Below, piece by piece: positions 6,556 through 14,042 of a stretch of DNA of 14,211 nt; the first letter of the stretch is position 1, and each line of letters opens with the position of its first letter. The notes below the pieces were generated by a model. That model was given only the letters and a program-made list of their open reading frames with translations, had not been told where the DNA came from and searched no databases. Both the position numbers and the translations under genes were made by a program. Location of the stretch: the NCBI RefSeq assembly GCF_020742345.1, contig NZ_DYXC01000106.1, positions 1 to 14,211 on the forward strand, written 5' to 3'. This stretch comes from Enteractinococcus helveticum (GTDB lineage: Bacteria; Actinomycetota; Actinomycetes; Actinomycetales; Micrococcaceae).

Positions 6556-7911
6556 ATGACCGAAACTATAAAACAGCTGACTGCAAGGCAGCTAGAAATT
6601 CTGAAATGGATTGCCGAGGGATGCCCTGAAGGCGTCTACATCAATGATGGCTACGGTCATAGGATCACCGCACGTTTGCTTGCCGGTTCTGGAATGGTGA
6701 CAATCACGGGTCGGGGAGAATCATGGACTGCCACAATTACGGCCAAGGGCCGCGCAATTCTGGCCAATGCGGCCAGTACTAAAGCAACCTATCCTGGTCC
6801 CTCACAGGCCACTGACCTCTACCAGCAAACCCTGACTGCAAAAGGCAAACTGACGATCGAAAAAGATGTGGACAAGGAGCATATAAACCAACTCATTCGT
6901 TCCTTCAATAGTTCAGAGTCACGGCCCCGTGGTAAAAAGCTCGCTGTTGAATACTCCACGCTACGGTACGGTGAACCACCGAATAAGGCGACCGTATACA
7001 TTAAAGACTATTTTGAAGACTTTATTGAACGCCCTAGTATCTCTATCCCCGACACTGTCCGAAAGTACCATCCAGTTGCCAAAGCATTCCTAGCGGATAC
7101 CAACTGGCACTTCATGAGCGAGGCACTGGTTAAACGTGCTGCTCGAGTGTTGCACGCCTTATTGACTGAATGTGAGCATCAAGGTTGGAAAATTTTCTAC
7201 ACTCCTCAGTCAGAAAACCTGAACAGTCGTGTTACCGGTCGTTCAGTCTCGGACGGACAAGTAATAATCGAAACTGAGAATACGACGATTCAACTTCTCG
7301 TCCGAGAGATCCCAAGGACTAACGCCCCCGAGATCTCCTATTCAGATCGATACAACCTGTCCCATCGCAAGCCTATGTGGATGAAGGGCAGGGCAAGAGA
7401 ATTTATCCCCACCGGTCGACTGGAGATTGCAGAAAAGAGATATGGCAGGTCTGCCGGGATCCGTGACGGCAAAGTCCGACTTGTCGAGCAGCAGCTTCCG
7501 GATCTTATCGTGAAGATCTGGGTCCAAGATATAGAGACGAAAAAGCTCTATCAGGAACGTGAGCGTCAAGAATTAATTCGAAAAGACCGCCGCGAAAAAG
7601 CTCGAAGAAATGCAATAGAAGCTTTCCGTAAAGACAAGCTCCTGGAGATGCTCAACACCGAAACCGAAAAATGGGAGCGGTGGACGCGAGCGAATAATTA
7701 CCTGGACAGTTTAGAGCGACAATTAGAAACCTACCAAGTCGATAAGCGCACAGAACTTCAAGACTGGATTCAGCAGTCGCGCCAAGTCAACCAGTTGCAA
7801 AATCCGGAAAATAATTTACCTACGTATCCTGAGGAATTTGACCCCACAGCAGAAGAACTTAGACCATACCTCGGAGGCACACATGAATGGGGGTATTTAG
7901 ATTTCTACTAA
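6556..7911 (+). CDS. Hypothetical protein with winged-helix-like N-terminus and charged helical C-terminus
   Basis: 451 aa. Residues 8-72 look like a winged helix: LTARQLEILKWIAEGCPEGV, a second helix ITARLLAGSG, then a beta wing MVTITGRGESWTATITAKGR. This block recalls a widespread, uncharacterised actinobacterial family beginning with a similar 'RQ-ILKWIA-GCP-GV' signature. Residues 95-320 form a mixed alpha/beta middle. Residues 325-415 are a highly charged, probably coiled-coil helix (QERERQELIRKDRREKARR). The protein ends in an acidic-aromatic tail (GTHEWGYLDFY). No catalytic motif was recognised and there is no secretion signal. GAAAGA lies shortly before the ATG. It may bind DNA through the N-terminal domain. 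Its neighbours are the 328-aa unknown upstream and a convergent restriction nuclease. Confidence 0.75.
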   Translation: MTETIKQLTARQLEILKWIAEGCPEGVYINDGYGHRITARLLAGSGMVTITGRGESWTATITAKGRAILANAASTKATYPGPSQATDLYQQTLTAKGKLTIEKDVDKEHINQLIRSFNSSESRPRGKKLAVEYSTLRYGEPPNKATVYIKDYFEDFIERPSISIPDTVRKYHPVAKAFLADTNWHFMSEALVKRAARVLHALLTECEHQGWKIFYTPQSENLNSRVTGRSVSDGQVIIETENTTIQLLVREIPRTNAPEISYSDRYNLSHRKPMWMKGRAREFIPTGRLEIAEKRYGRSAGIRDGKVRLVEQQLPDLIVKIWVQDIETKKLYQERERQELIRKDRREKARRNAIEAFRKDKLLEMLNTETEKWERWTRANNYLDSLERQLETYQVDKRTELQDWIQQSRQVNQLQNPENNLPTYPEEFDPTAEELRPYLGGTHEWGYLDFY

Positions 7912-8236
7912 CGTCTAAGAAATGCGATACCGAACGTTTCGGACTATATGGCTATAAGTCTCGCTGCATGTGTGTTAACGGCCTCCCCAGCCCTTTAGTG
8001 AGACCAGCATTCGGGGTACTATTCCGGTATCTACAAGTCTGGCCGGTAGGACTTCGCGTTTGGTTGGTCTCGAAGTTTCCATCGACGTCACATGCGAACT
8101 ACCTGGCCAGCTTTCGGTCTTAGAGCACCTCAGAACGCGGCGAAAAAGTGACGGCGCACATCGGCCATCCGGTTCGAACACGGCCGCCAAACACGTGCTG
8201 CCCTGACCGCTAACCCTGTACCACTTGCTCGGTGCG
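7912..8236. other. Convergent intergenic region, nothing recognised
   Basis: Between the 3' ends of the 451-aa gene and the Mrr-type gene. Short open frames exist on both strands but none has a ribosome site or recognisable sequence. No strong hairpin was seen. A GGTTCGAAC at 8171-8179 resembles a tRNA T-loop but has no pairing arms. Confidence 0.4.
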
Positions 8237-9259
8237 TCATTCTGCGCTATCCGCCACCACGAGTACAGGCGTCAGAGGCAAAACTGCACGCCATCGCTCC
8301 GGGAGGGCCGAGTAGTGTTCTAGCACCAGCGTTACAATATCTTCTCCGGTCAGCAAGCGAATCCCAGGTCGCTGTCTTTCAAGTGCTCGAGCATCACGGC
8401 TGTAGGTTCCCAACGTGGCAAAAAGCGCTAACTCGCCGGGCCCCTGGGTACCGCTCAGCTGCTGCACCTCCGGTGAACCGATCGTACCAACCTGATGCTT
8501 ACATTGAACTTTTATCAACGGCGGTTCGACCCCAAGAAGGTCACGGTGGGCAATGACATCAATGCCGCCGTCCTGAGAGTATTGGGTAACCCGTGCTTGA
8601 TAGCCGAGACTTTTCAGCAAGTCAGCAATGAACTCCTCAAAATCACGCGGTGTAAGGTCTTCGTACAGCGTTTCTTTGACGAAGTCGCGTGTGTGCCGTT
8701 CGATGCGGGAAGCTCGCGGCTCCTGAATTACCTCAACTTCAACTTCGGGAGCAGTCTTCTCCACAATTTCGCTAGTCTGCTCGAGACTCTTCGCTTCTTG
8801 GGAGATTGCAGCCAAAAACTCGGCGGCATGCTCTCGAACACGAAAGACCGTGAGAAAAGAACCAACTTCATAGAGTGCTGCCTGGCTGAATATTGTTCGA
8901 GAAAGGCCGATCTGTTCCCACCGAACACGACGTCGGTGTTGATGGACCTTTGCCGTCTCATCAAACTCGTAGTCACCCGTGACGACGCCAATATTAATCG
9001 TACTATCAGGTTTATAAGGCGCTACAACAACATCACCCTGCTGTATCTCATCGCGAAACCTCAACAGAATGCCAGCCCATCCTGCGATCGCACGAGGTTT
9101 GGAGTCCGGAAGCATCGCATTCAGCCTAGCTTTGAGCCCTTCACGACCACCCGGGACCTTTCTGAGATCACCGACGGCATCCCAACCGATACTGACGAAC
9201 CCTTCCTCCACCAATTCACTGGTCAACGTGTCGTTATGGATGCCCCAGACATTCCGCAT
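8237..9259 (-). CDS. Mrr-family (type IV-like) restriction endonuclease with extra N-terminal domain
   Basis: 340 aa on the minus strand. Residues about 203-312 are an Mrr-type catalytic domain of the PD-(D/E)xK fold: helix FEEFIADLLKSLGY, then QDGGIDVIAHRD with Asp234, and the Q-x-K strand KVQCKH with Gln252 and Lys254, followed by SPEVQQLSG. The first ~140 residues form a separate domain (WGIHND, FVSIGWDAVGDLRK, FRDEIQQGDVVVAPY, GVVTGDYEFD, RRVRW) like the N-terminal domain of other stand-alone restriction endonucleases; a modified-base reader of PUA/EVE type is my inference. A Glu/Val-rich linker (165-185) joins them. No methyltransferase gene lies nearby, which fits cleavage of modified foreign DNA. 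The start at 9259 lacks a strong Shine-Dalgarno. A 271-codon frame on the other strand is its shadow. Confidence 0.88.
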   Translation of the reverse strand: MRNVWGIHNDTLTSELVEEGFVSIGWDAVGDLRKVPGGREGLKARLNAMLPDSKPRAIAGWAGILLRFRDEIQQGDVVVAPYKPDSTINIGVVTGDYEFDETAKVHQHRRRVRWEQIGLSRTIFSQAALYEVGSFLTVFRVREHAAEFLAAISQEAKSLEQTSEIVEKTAPEVEVEVIQEPRASRIERHTRDFVKETLYEDLTPRDFEEFIADLLKSLGYQARVTQYSQDGGIDVIAHRDLLGVEPPLIKVQCKHQVGTIGSPEVQQLSGTQGPGELALFATLGTYSRDARALERQRPGIRLLTGEDIVTLVLEHYSALPERWRAVLPLTPVLVVADSAE

Positions 9260-9602
9260 TGTGCTCTGCCCCGTTCAAGAAAGGATGACGTCAAACTAAT
9301 CCCATCCTAGAGAGGAATATCGACTTGTCAGGCAAACGGCGCTGGTATGAATGCGAGCTCAGGGCATCAACGACGCCGAAGCAACAGAGGTTGCCTTCAT
9401 CCACACCGCCTCCACTCTCGTCTAATGCAACTCGAGTTCCGAAGCGAGCAATGATCTAAAGCTTTCACCTCGGCCCGCTGGCGCGCACTAGGGGGCGACA
9501 GTCTAAAAACTGTCACCCCCTAGTGGATACCTATGTGGTCTCAGGGCTGCGCCCGGTCAGGCCGAGCGGAGAAGCGCTCCGAAAGAACCCGATTCAAAGG
9601 CT
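9260..9602. other. Intergenic region between the Mrr-type gene and lldD
   Basis: Holds the upstream region of the leftward Mrr-type gene and the 3' region of leftward lldD. A 24-codon rightward frame (9351-9425) ends in EVAFIHTASTLV, which faintly recalls a transposase C-terminus. A perfect-looking hairpin lies at 9486-9525. No full gene is present. Confidence 0.4.
9486..9525 (-). terminator. Strong hairpin downstream of lldD
   Basis: CACTAGGGGG-c-GACAG (9486-9501) pairs with CTGTC-a-CCCCCTAGTG (9510-9525): 15 base pairs with one C/A mismatch and loop TCTAAAAA. It lies about 80 bases past the lldD stop in the lldD direction, fitting transcription termination of the lactate operon, although no T tract follows on either strand. 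Confidence 0.55.
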
Positions 9603-10871
9603 TCATAGTGCTTCTACATCTTTTTCTACGCGTGGTTTAAGACGTTGAAGTTGGGTAATATGTCGCGGTTCAAGTTCCTCAATGTTCGAGACTCCGAGAA
9701 GGGCCATAGTTCGAGTAATCTCACTTTGCAATATCTCGATCATTCGATCAACGCCTTCTCGACCGCCCGCCATCAAACCGTAGAGATATGCCCGCCCAAC
9801 GAGGGTGAATTTTGCACCTAACGCTAACGATGCCACGATATCAGCTCCACTCATGATGCCCGTGTCAACCATAATCGTCGCATCCTGTCCGACTTCACGG
9901 ACAACATCGGGCAGCAGGTGAAACGGTACCGGGGCACGGTCTAGTTGCCGCCCCCCGTGGTTCGACAGCACGATTCCGTCAACGCCGTGATCGATCAGTT
10001 GGACCGCGTCGGAGACGTTCTGGACGCCTTTCACCACGAGTTTACCGGGCCAGATTTCTCGTATGATGCGCAGGTCTTCAAATGAAATCGTGGGGTCCAT
10101 TGCTGAATTCAGCAATTCACCTACTGTGCCACCAGTCGAGGATAGGGACGCGAATTCCAGTTTCGGGGTGGTCAAGAAATCAAACCACCACCACGGTCGC
10201 GGAATTGCGTTGAGGATGGTGCCTAGGCTCAACTGGGGCGGAATCGAAAAACCATTGCGGGTATCCCGCAAACGATATCCTGCCACTGGGACGTCTACCG
10301 TGAACATCAGCGTGTCGAATCCTGCAGCTGCCGCACGCCTGACTAATTCGTATGAGATTTCGCGTTGGCGCATCACATACAGCTGGAACCAGTTCCGACC
10401 CGTGGGGTTGGCTGCCTTGACATCTTCTATCGAGGTGGTCCCAAGAGTAGAGAGCGTGAATGGGATGCCTGCGTCCCCAGCAGCCGAAGCACCTGCGACT
10501 TCGCCTTCTGTTTGCATAAGACGCGTAAATCCTGTCGGAGCGATCCCGAAGGGCATTGCGGATGTCCCACCCAAAATTTGGGTGGTTGTATCGACAAATT
10601 CGGCCGGGCGTAGGATATCTGGATGAAACTCAATATCCTCAAACGCCTGGCGCGAGCGCCGCATGGAGATCTCCGCTTCTGCTGCCCCATCGGTGTAGTC
10701 AAAAGCTGCCGCTGGTGTGCGACGTTTGGCAATCCGACGTAAATCGTAGGTGGTGAGTGCACCGGCTAGTCGACGTTTTTTACCATTTGGTTCGAATTTC
10801 TTGAATTTCATGAGCTCTAAAAGCTCTGTGGGTTTTGGGAGTTGGCGTTTGACCAAGAGATTGCCTTTCAT
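9603..10871 (-). CDS. lldD: L-lactate dehydrogenase (quinone-linked, FMN-dependent)
   Basis: The 422-aa protein belongs to the FMN-dependent alpha-hydroxyacid dehydrogenases and oxidises L-lactate to pyruvate, passing electrons to menaquinone at the membrane. Visible landmarks: FDYTDGAAEAE with Tyr59, WFQLYV (161-166), TVDVP with Asp193, Arg200 in the GYRLRDTRNGF stretch, Lys281 in VVKGV, the active-site SNHGGRQLD with catalytic His305 and Arg308, and the flavin-phosphate segment DTGIMSG (336-342). Met340 replaces the Arg of the common GIRxG form; as I recall, corynebacterial LldD also has Met there. The whole sequence is close to what I remember of C. glutamicum LldD. The start overlaps the permease stop (ATGA, 10868-10871), implying translational coupling. 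Regulation should come from LldR through the promoter before the permease gene. Confidence 0.93.
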   Translation of the reverse strand: MKGNLLVKRQLPKPTELLELMKFKKFEPNGKKRRLAGALTTYDLRRIAKRRTPAAAFDYTDGAAEAEISMRRSRQAFEDIEFHPDILRPAEFVDTTTQILGGTSAMPFGIAPTGFTRLMQTEGEVAGASAAGDAGIPFTLSTLGTTSIEDVKAANPTGRNWFQLYVMRQREISYELVRRAAAAGFDTLMFTVDVPVAGYRLRDTRNGFSIPPQLSLGTILNAIPRPWWWFDFLTTPKLEFASLSSTGGTVGELLNSAMDPTISFEDLRIIREIWPGKLVVKGVQNVSDAVQLIDHGVDGIVLSNHGGRQLDRAPVPFHLLPDVVREVGQDATIMVDTGIMSGADIVASLALGAKFTLVGRAYLYGLMAGGREGVDRMIEILQSEITRTMALLGVSNIEELEPRHITQLQRLKPRVEKDVEAL

Positions 10872-12217
10872 CGGGCGACGTTAGCTACGACGTCGGTGGT
10901 TTCTACTTCATGGTTATTGGTGTCAATGTGCGCTACCTGTTTGATGAACTTCGATGCAATCATCGAGATAACACAGCACAATGCAACGTAAAGAGCGATG
11001 GGCCACCATTGGCCGCCGCTCATTTCAAATAACGAAGCCGCAATAATTGGAGCAGTACCGCCAAAGATTGCAGCACCGAGCTGGTATCCAAGGGTCGCAC
11101 CGGTATAACGGATTTCCGGAGCAAAATTTTCTGCAATCAACGTACCTAAGATGGCGTTGACGCCGCCCCACAAAAGGCCGAATCCCAATATAGTTGCTGC
11201 GTAGATCGCCCAGGTCTCTCCAGTATTTAGGACCAGATAGTAGGGCACGATCAGCACAATGGTTGCCAATGAGGACCAGCGATACAGTTTTTCACGAGAA
11301 TAACTATCTGAAATTCGCCCGAAAATAGGCATCCAGAGCGTCGCTACTAGTGCGGCTGCAGCTACGGCAAGCAGTACGGTGTTGTTACGCACTCCAAGGA
11401 AATCTGTTGCATATGCCACCACATAGGTCCCAAAGATGTAGAACGGACCGGTCTCCGCAGCTTTTGCACCGATAGATACCAGGACTGCTCCCCAGTGTTT
11501 TGTGACAACTTCTTTGATCGGTAGCTTGAGCTGAGCGCCTTGTTCACGAATTCTCCTGAATTCCGGGGTTTCGTCTAGACCATGACGGATAAACAATCCG
11601 ATAGCTATGAGCACGATACTGCCGACGAATGGGATTCGCCACCCCCAAGCCAGGAACTGTTCTTCGGGGAGATTGGTCAGCAGTGCAATGACCGCCGCGG
11701 CCAATAGCATGCCCAAACTGATGCCCATTTGTGGCACCGCGCCATAGAGTCCACGGCGATTTTTCGGGGCGTATTCATAGGCAAGCAGCAAAGCTCCGCC
11801 CCACTCCCCGCCGATAGCAAGGCCTTGCAGGATTCGACACAGGATCAGCAGTAAGGGCGCGGCAATACCAATGGCCTCGTAAGTTGGCAATAGTCCAATT
11901 GCTACTGTGCCACCTCCCATCAGCATGAGCGTGATAAACAGAGTCTTCTTACGCCCGATTCGGTCACCAATATGGGAGAAGAGGATGCCACCCAAGGGCC
12001 TAAAGAAGAATGTAAGTGAGAAGGAAACGTACGCCAGGATAGTGGATATAAACGCGTCATCGTTGGGGAAATACAGTTTATTGAAAACTAGCGCGGCCAC
12101 TGTACCGTAGACCAGAAAGTCGAACCATTCGATAACACTTCCACTCAGACTGCCAAGAAGTACACGATAGTTGAGACGTGGTGGAACCGCCGTTGAGGCG
12201 GGAGGGCTCGTTGCCAT
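10868..12217 (-). CDS. MFS transporter, metabolite:H+ symporter (MHS) family, probable lactate permease
   Basis: 449 aa from the ATG at 12217, chosen because AAGGAG (12229-12224) lies six bases upstream; a longer frame to 12319 runs through the operators and promoter and is rejected. About 12 membrane segments. MHS-family marks are SVIEWFDFLVYG (27-38), the loop-2 motif GDRIGRKK (84-91), RILQGLAIGGEWGGA (128-142), and DETPEF (215-220) between the halves. Family members import organic acids such as shikimate, 2-oxoglutarate and protocatechuate with protons. Its cotranscription and overlap with lldD, and the same arrangement in C. glutamicum (permease gene before lldD under LldR), point to lactate uptake. 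No symbol is given because the assigned corynebacterial gene is known mainly by locus name. The C-terminal ~20 residues are hydrophilic. Confidence 0.9.
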   Translation of the reverse strand: MATSPPASTAVPPRLNYRVLLGSLSGSVIEWFDFLVYGTVAALVFNKLYFPNDDAFISTILAYVSFSLTFFFRPLGGILFSHIGDRIGRKKTLFITLMLMGGGTVAIGLLPTYEAIGIAAPLLLILCRILQGLAIGGEWGGALLLAYEYAPKNRRGLYGAVPQMGISLGMLLAAAVIALLTNLPEEQFLAWGWRIPFVGSIVLIAIGLFIRHGLDETPEFRRIREQGAQLKLPIKEVVTKHWGAVLVSIGAKAAETGPFYIFGTYVVAYATDFLGVRNNTVLLAVAAAALVATLWMPIFGRISDSYSREKLYRWSSLATIVLIVPYYLVLNTGETWAIYAATILGFGLLWGGVNAILGTLIAENFAPEIRYTGATLGYQLGAAIFGGTAPIIAASLFEMSGGQWWPIALYVALCCVISMIASKFIKQVAHIDTNNHEVETTDVVANVAR

Positions 12218-12270
12218 AACGTTCTCCTTACTTACATGCTGAACAGCCTGCAACGGCTGCAATAACCTTA

Positions 12271-12298
12271 TGTGGCCTGACCATGTGGTCTGACCACA
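12271..12298. promoter_or_regulatory. Two LldR-type operators
   Basis: TGGCCTGACCA (12273-12283) and TGGTCTGACCA (12286-12296) are tandem copies with centres 13 bp apart. The second matches the LldR/FadR-subfamily consensus TNGTNNNACNA completely and sits in a perfect palindrome TGTGGTC-T-GACCACA (12284-12298). The first deviates by one base. They cover the predicted start site of the permease-lldD transcript, a position that suits repression by the adjacent LldR. Confidence 0.8.
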
Positions 12299-12302
12299 GA
12301 TA

Positions 12303-12332
12303 AGTGTAAGGTGGAGCACATCGAGTCGTCAA
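12303..12332 (-). promoter_or_regulatory. Promoter of the permease-lldD operon
   Basis: On the minus strand TTGACG (12332-12327) and TACACT (12308-12303) are separated by 18 bases, predicting a start near 12296, inside the palindromic operator. The untranslated leader to the ATG at 12217 is about 80 bases. Confidence 0.6.
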
Positions 12333-12346
12333 CAAAAATTGCGAAC

Positions 12347-13060
12347 TTATGCTTCTTCAGTCTGGGACTGTGCCCCTGCAGTCTCGAGATAGTAGCCGCG
12401 AATATGCGCTTGCAACCGCTCAACAGCCTCTTCGTTGTTACCCGCCCGAAGGCTGTCATAAATGCCGCGATGCTCTTCCCGCAATCGCGCTGCGGTTTTC
12501 GACCAGTCCGGAAGTGCCTCCGCCCGCTCAAGGGTGTGATCAGCGATAGCTATCCGCATGGCATCCATAAGCGTGCTGATCAACGGGTTGCCAGCGGAAC
12601 GAGAAAGCACCACGTGAAACTCTGCATCCAAAGGCAAAAAATCTTCAACCGAAAGGTTCGGGTCCTCCATGAGTTCAAGTAGACGCTGTGCATCCTGCCA
12701 GTGCCCTGCTGCGGGATCAGAGTTTTGAGCAGCCCACCCCTCTAACAAAAGCCGCATTTCATAGACATGATGATGTTCGACCTGGTTGGTGGCTAACTGT
12801 AGATTCAGAGCCAGCGTCATTGCCTGTTCAGGAGCTGCGGTAATAACGGTCCCGGACCGAGGCCCCGATCCCGTGGAAGTACGTATCGTCCCTAGGGCTT
12901 CGAGGACGCGTAGGGCCTCACGAATAGAACTGCGCGAAACATCTAAAATCTCAGCAAGCCGCCGCTCACCCGGCAGATGATCACCGATATGCAATCTACC
13001 GCTCGCCAGTTCATCAGTAACCCATGCCATAACAACTTCGTGTGCTTTCATCCCTCTCAT
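12347..13060 (-). CDS. lldR: LldR, FadR-subfamily GntR repressor of lactate utilisation
   Basis: 237 aa. The N-terminal winged helix (residues 5-75) has the GntR signature LPGERRLAEILDVSRSSIREALRVLEALG. The GSGPRSGT wing follows. Residues 95-225 form the FCD effector domain with the usual metal ligands: Asp145 and His149 (DAEFH), His197 (EEHRGI) and His219 (QAHIRGYY). The sequence is very like my recollection of C. glutamicum LldR, including KAHE near the start, TNQV and NPLISTLM. LldR represses the lactate permease-lldD operon and is released by lactate. It lies directly upstream of its predicted operators in the same direction. The start at 13060 lacks a clear ribosome site; ATG 13051 (MKAHEV) is the alternative. 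Autoregulation is not evident, as no matching box was found upstream of lldR itself. Confidence 0.93.
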   Translation of the reverse strand: MRGMKAHEVVMAWVTDELASGRLHIGDHLPGERRLAEILDVSRSSIREALRVLEALGTIRTSTGSGPRSGTVITAAPEQAMTLALNLQLATNQVEHHHVYEMRLLLEGWAAQNSDPAAGHWQDAQRLLELMEDPNLSVEDFLPLDAEFHVVLSRSAGNPLISTLMDAMRIAIADHTLERAEALPDWSKTAARLREEHRGIYDSLRAGNNEEAVERLQAHIRGYYLETAGAQSQTEEA

Positions 13061-13405
13061 TATCGCATCAGGACTCTGCTACAAATCTAGGATCAACCTC
13101 GGCGACCTCTGAAACTTCCGACCGATTGAACAAAAGCCGAAATCATGTGATTGCGCAAGCGGGCTGTTCTATTCAAAGCATATGCTCAAGGTCACATACT
13201 GATTCGACGATTTCGACCCAACATCCCAAGTAGTTTCATCCGGGCTGCCGTGAATGCCCAACGCGAGATTCAAAAGCACGGGGGATCACGCGGGTAATGC
13301 AACGACCAGGATGATCCTCAAGCACCTCGGCATCACCGTGTCATACACTTTGGTGCATCTCTGGTCGATTTCGTTGCGACCCTCCACCAGTACATAGCAA
13401 TTCGT
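13061..13405. other. lldR upstream region, no intact gene
   Basis: Contains the promoter region of leftward lldR (no convincing -35/-10 pair picked) and a small AGCATATGCT palindrome at 13177-13186. The right part, from about 13299, has an open frame running into the ABC permease relic but without recognisable permease sequence or a start. Nothing else is supported. Confidence 0.35.
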
Positions 13406-13532
13406 GTGGCACCCAGGCAGCACTATTCTGCATGGATGGCGGACTTACTCAACGGCGAGTTCGGCACCTCAATCTCAGGTAGCAGGACCGTAGCGGAAGT
13501 CATCGGGGCACCCCTCGTGAACTCGTTGGCGT
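13406..13532 (+). pseudogene. Fragment of a dipeptide/nickel-type ABC transporter permease (DppB/OppB-like)
   Basis: The translated stretch HYSAWMADLLNGEFGTSISG, then TVAEVIGAPLVNSLAL, matches the conserved periplasmic-to-membrane portion of DppB/OppB permeases (pattern YL-WL-LL-GDFGTS, then V-ELI--RL-NTL-L). A full permease is about 310-340 aa; only about 40 recognisable residues remain, without the hydrophobic N-terminus or the EAA loop. It breaks off near 13532, where a different frame carrying reductase sequence takes over. It is a relic produced by rearrangement and should not make a transporter. Confidence 0.65.
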
Positions 13533-13995
13533 TATTTACGCCAGCGACGCGCATGTCCTCGCCTCCGACGGCACGACCATCGTGGCCGGCGACGTCGCGA
13601 ATATGCCCAACCCGGTCCCGGGCTCCCCCGCCGCCGAGCGCATCCGCCTGGAATCGGTGAATAACGCGATCGAACACGCCAAAGTGGCGGCCTACTCGCT
13701 GATGGGACGCTCCGAAGAATACGCGGGCATCCCGTGGTTCTGGTCCAACCAGGGCGATATCAAACTCCAGATCGCAGGCCTATCCACCGGTTATGACCAG
13801 ACCGTGGTCCGCCACGACACCGAGCGCGGCAAATTCAGCGTCCTGTACTACCGCGACGGCCAAATCATCGCTGCCGACTGCGCCAATTCGCCCCTGGATT
13901 TCATGGCCGTCAAACAGGCCCTGTCCAAGGGCAAAAATATCGACGCCGACGCTGCAGCCGACGTGTCCACCATGCTGAAAACCCTGATCGCCTAA
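13522..13995 (+). pseudogene. C-terminal remnant of a ferredoxin reductase (FAD-dependent, Reductase_C)
   Basis: About 155 codons encode the last part of an oxygenase-type ferredoxin/rubredoxin reductase: the second FAD motif IVAGDVANMPNP, then AAERIRLESVNNAIEHAKVA, PWFWSNQGDIKLQIAGL, STGYDQTVVR and VLYYRDGQIIAADCANSP, ending with a normal C-terminus at TAA 13993-13995. Intact enzymes are about 400 aa; the N-terminal FAD and NAD(P)H Rossmann motifs (about 250 residues) are absent. The frame is open back to 13483 but with no ATG; a GTG at 13582 would start in the middle of the FAD motif. The homology begins at the point where the permease fragment ends, in another frame. The gene is probably dead, although the remaining part is undamaged, suggesting a recent loss. 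Confidence 0.85.
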
Positions 13996-14042
13996 CCACA
14001 CCAGCAGCCACAGCACGCATCCGTGAAGAAAGACCCCAAACC

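Noticed and set aside
8171..8179. GGTTCGAAC, tRNA T-loop-like or attachment-site remnant
   Set aside because: No pairing T-stem, acceptor or anticodon arm around it and no matching copy seen at the other side of the accessory stretch.
8495..9310. 271-codon rightward open frame
   Set aside because: It lies wholly opposite the Mrr-type gene, whose strand has clear catalytic motifs; the frame has no recognisable sequence.
10063..10626. 187-codon rightward open frame
   Set aside because: Antisense shadow of lldD, which carries full family motifs.
12244..12259. 5-bp stem CAGCC/GGCTG in the permease leader
   Set aside because: Too short to call attenuation or a riboswitch; no T tract or alternative pairing was evident.
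12218..12319. N-terminal extension of the MFS protein to 12319
   Set aside because: The extension runs through the LldR operators and promoter; AAGGAG marks ATG 12217.
13042..13233. 63-codon rightward frame upstream of lldR
   Set aside because: Low-complexity Ser/Thr-rich translation overlapping the lldR start on the opposite strand, with no support.
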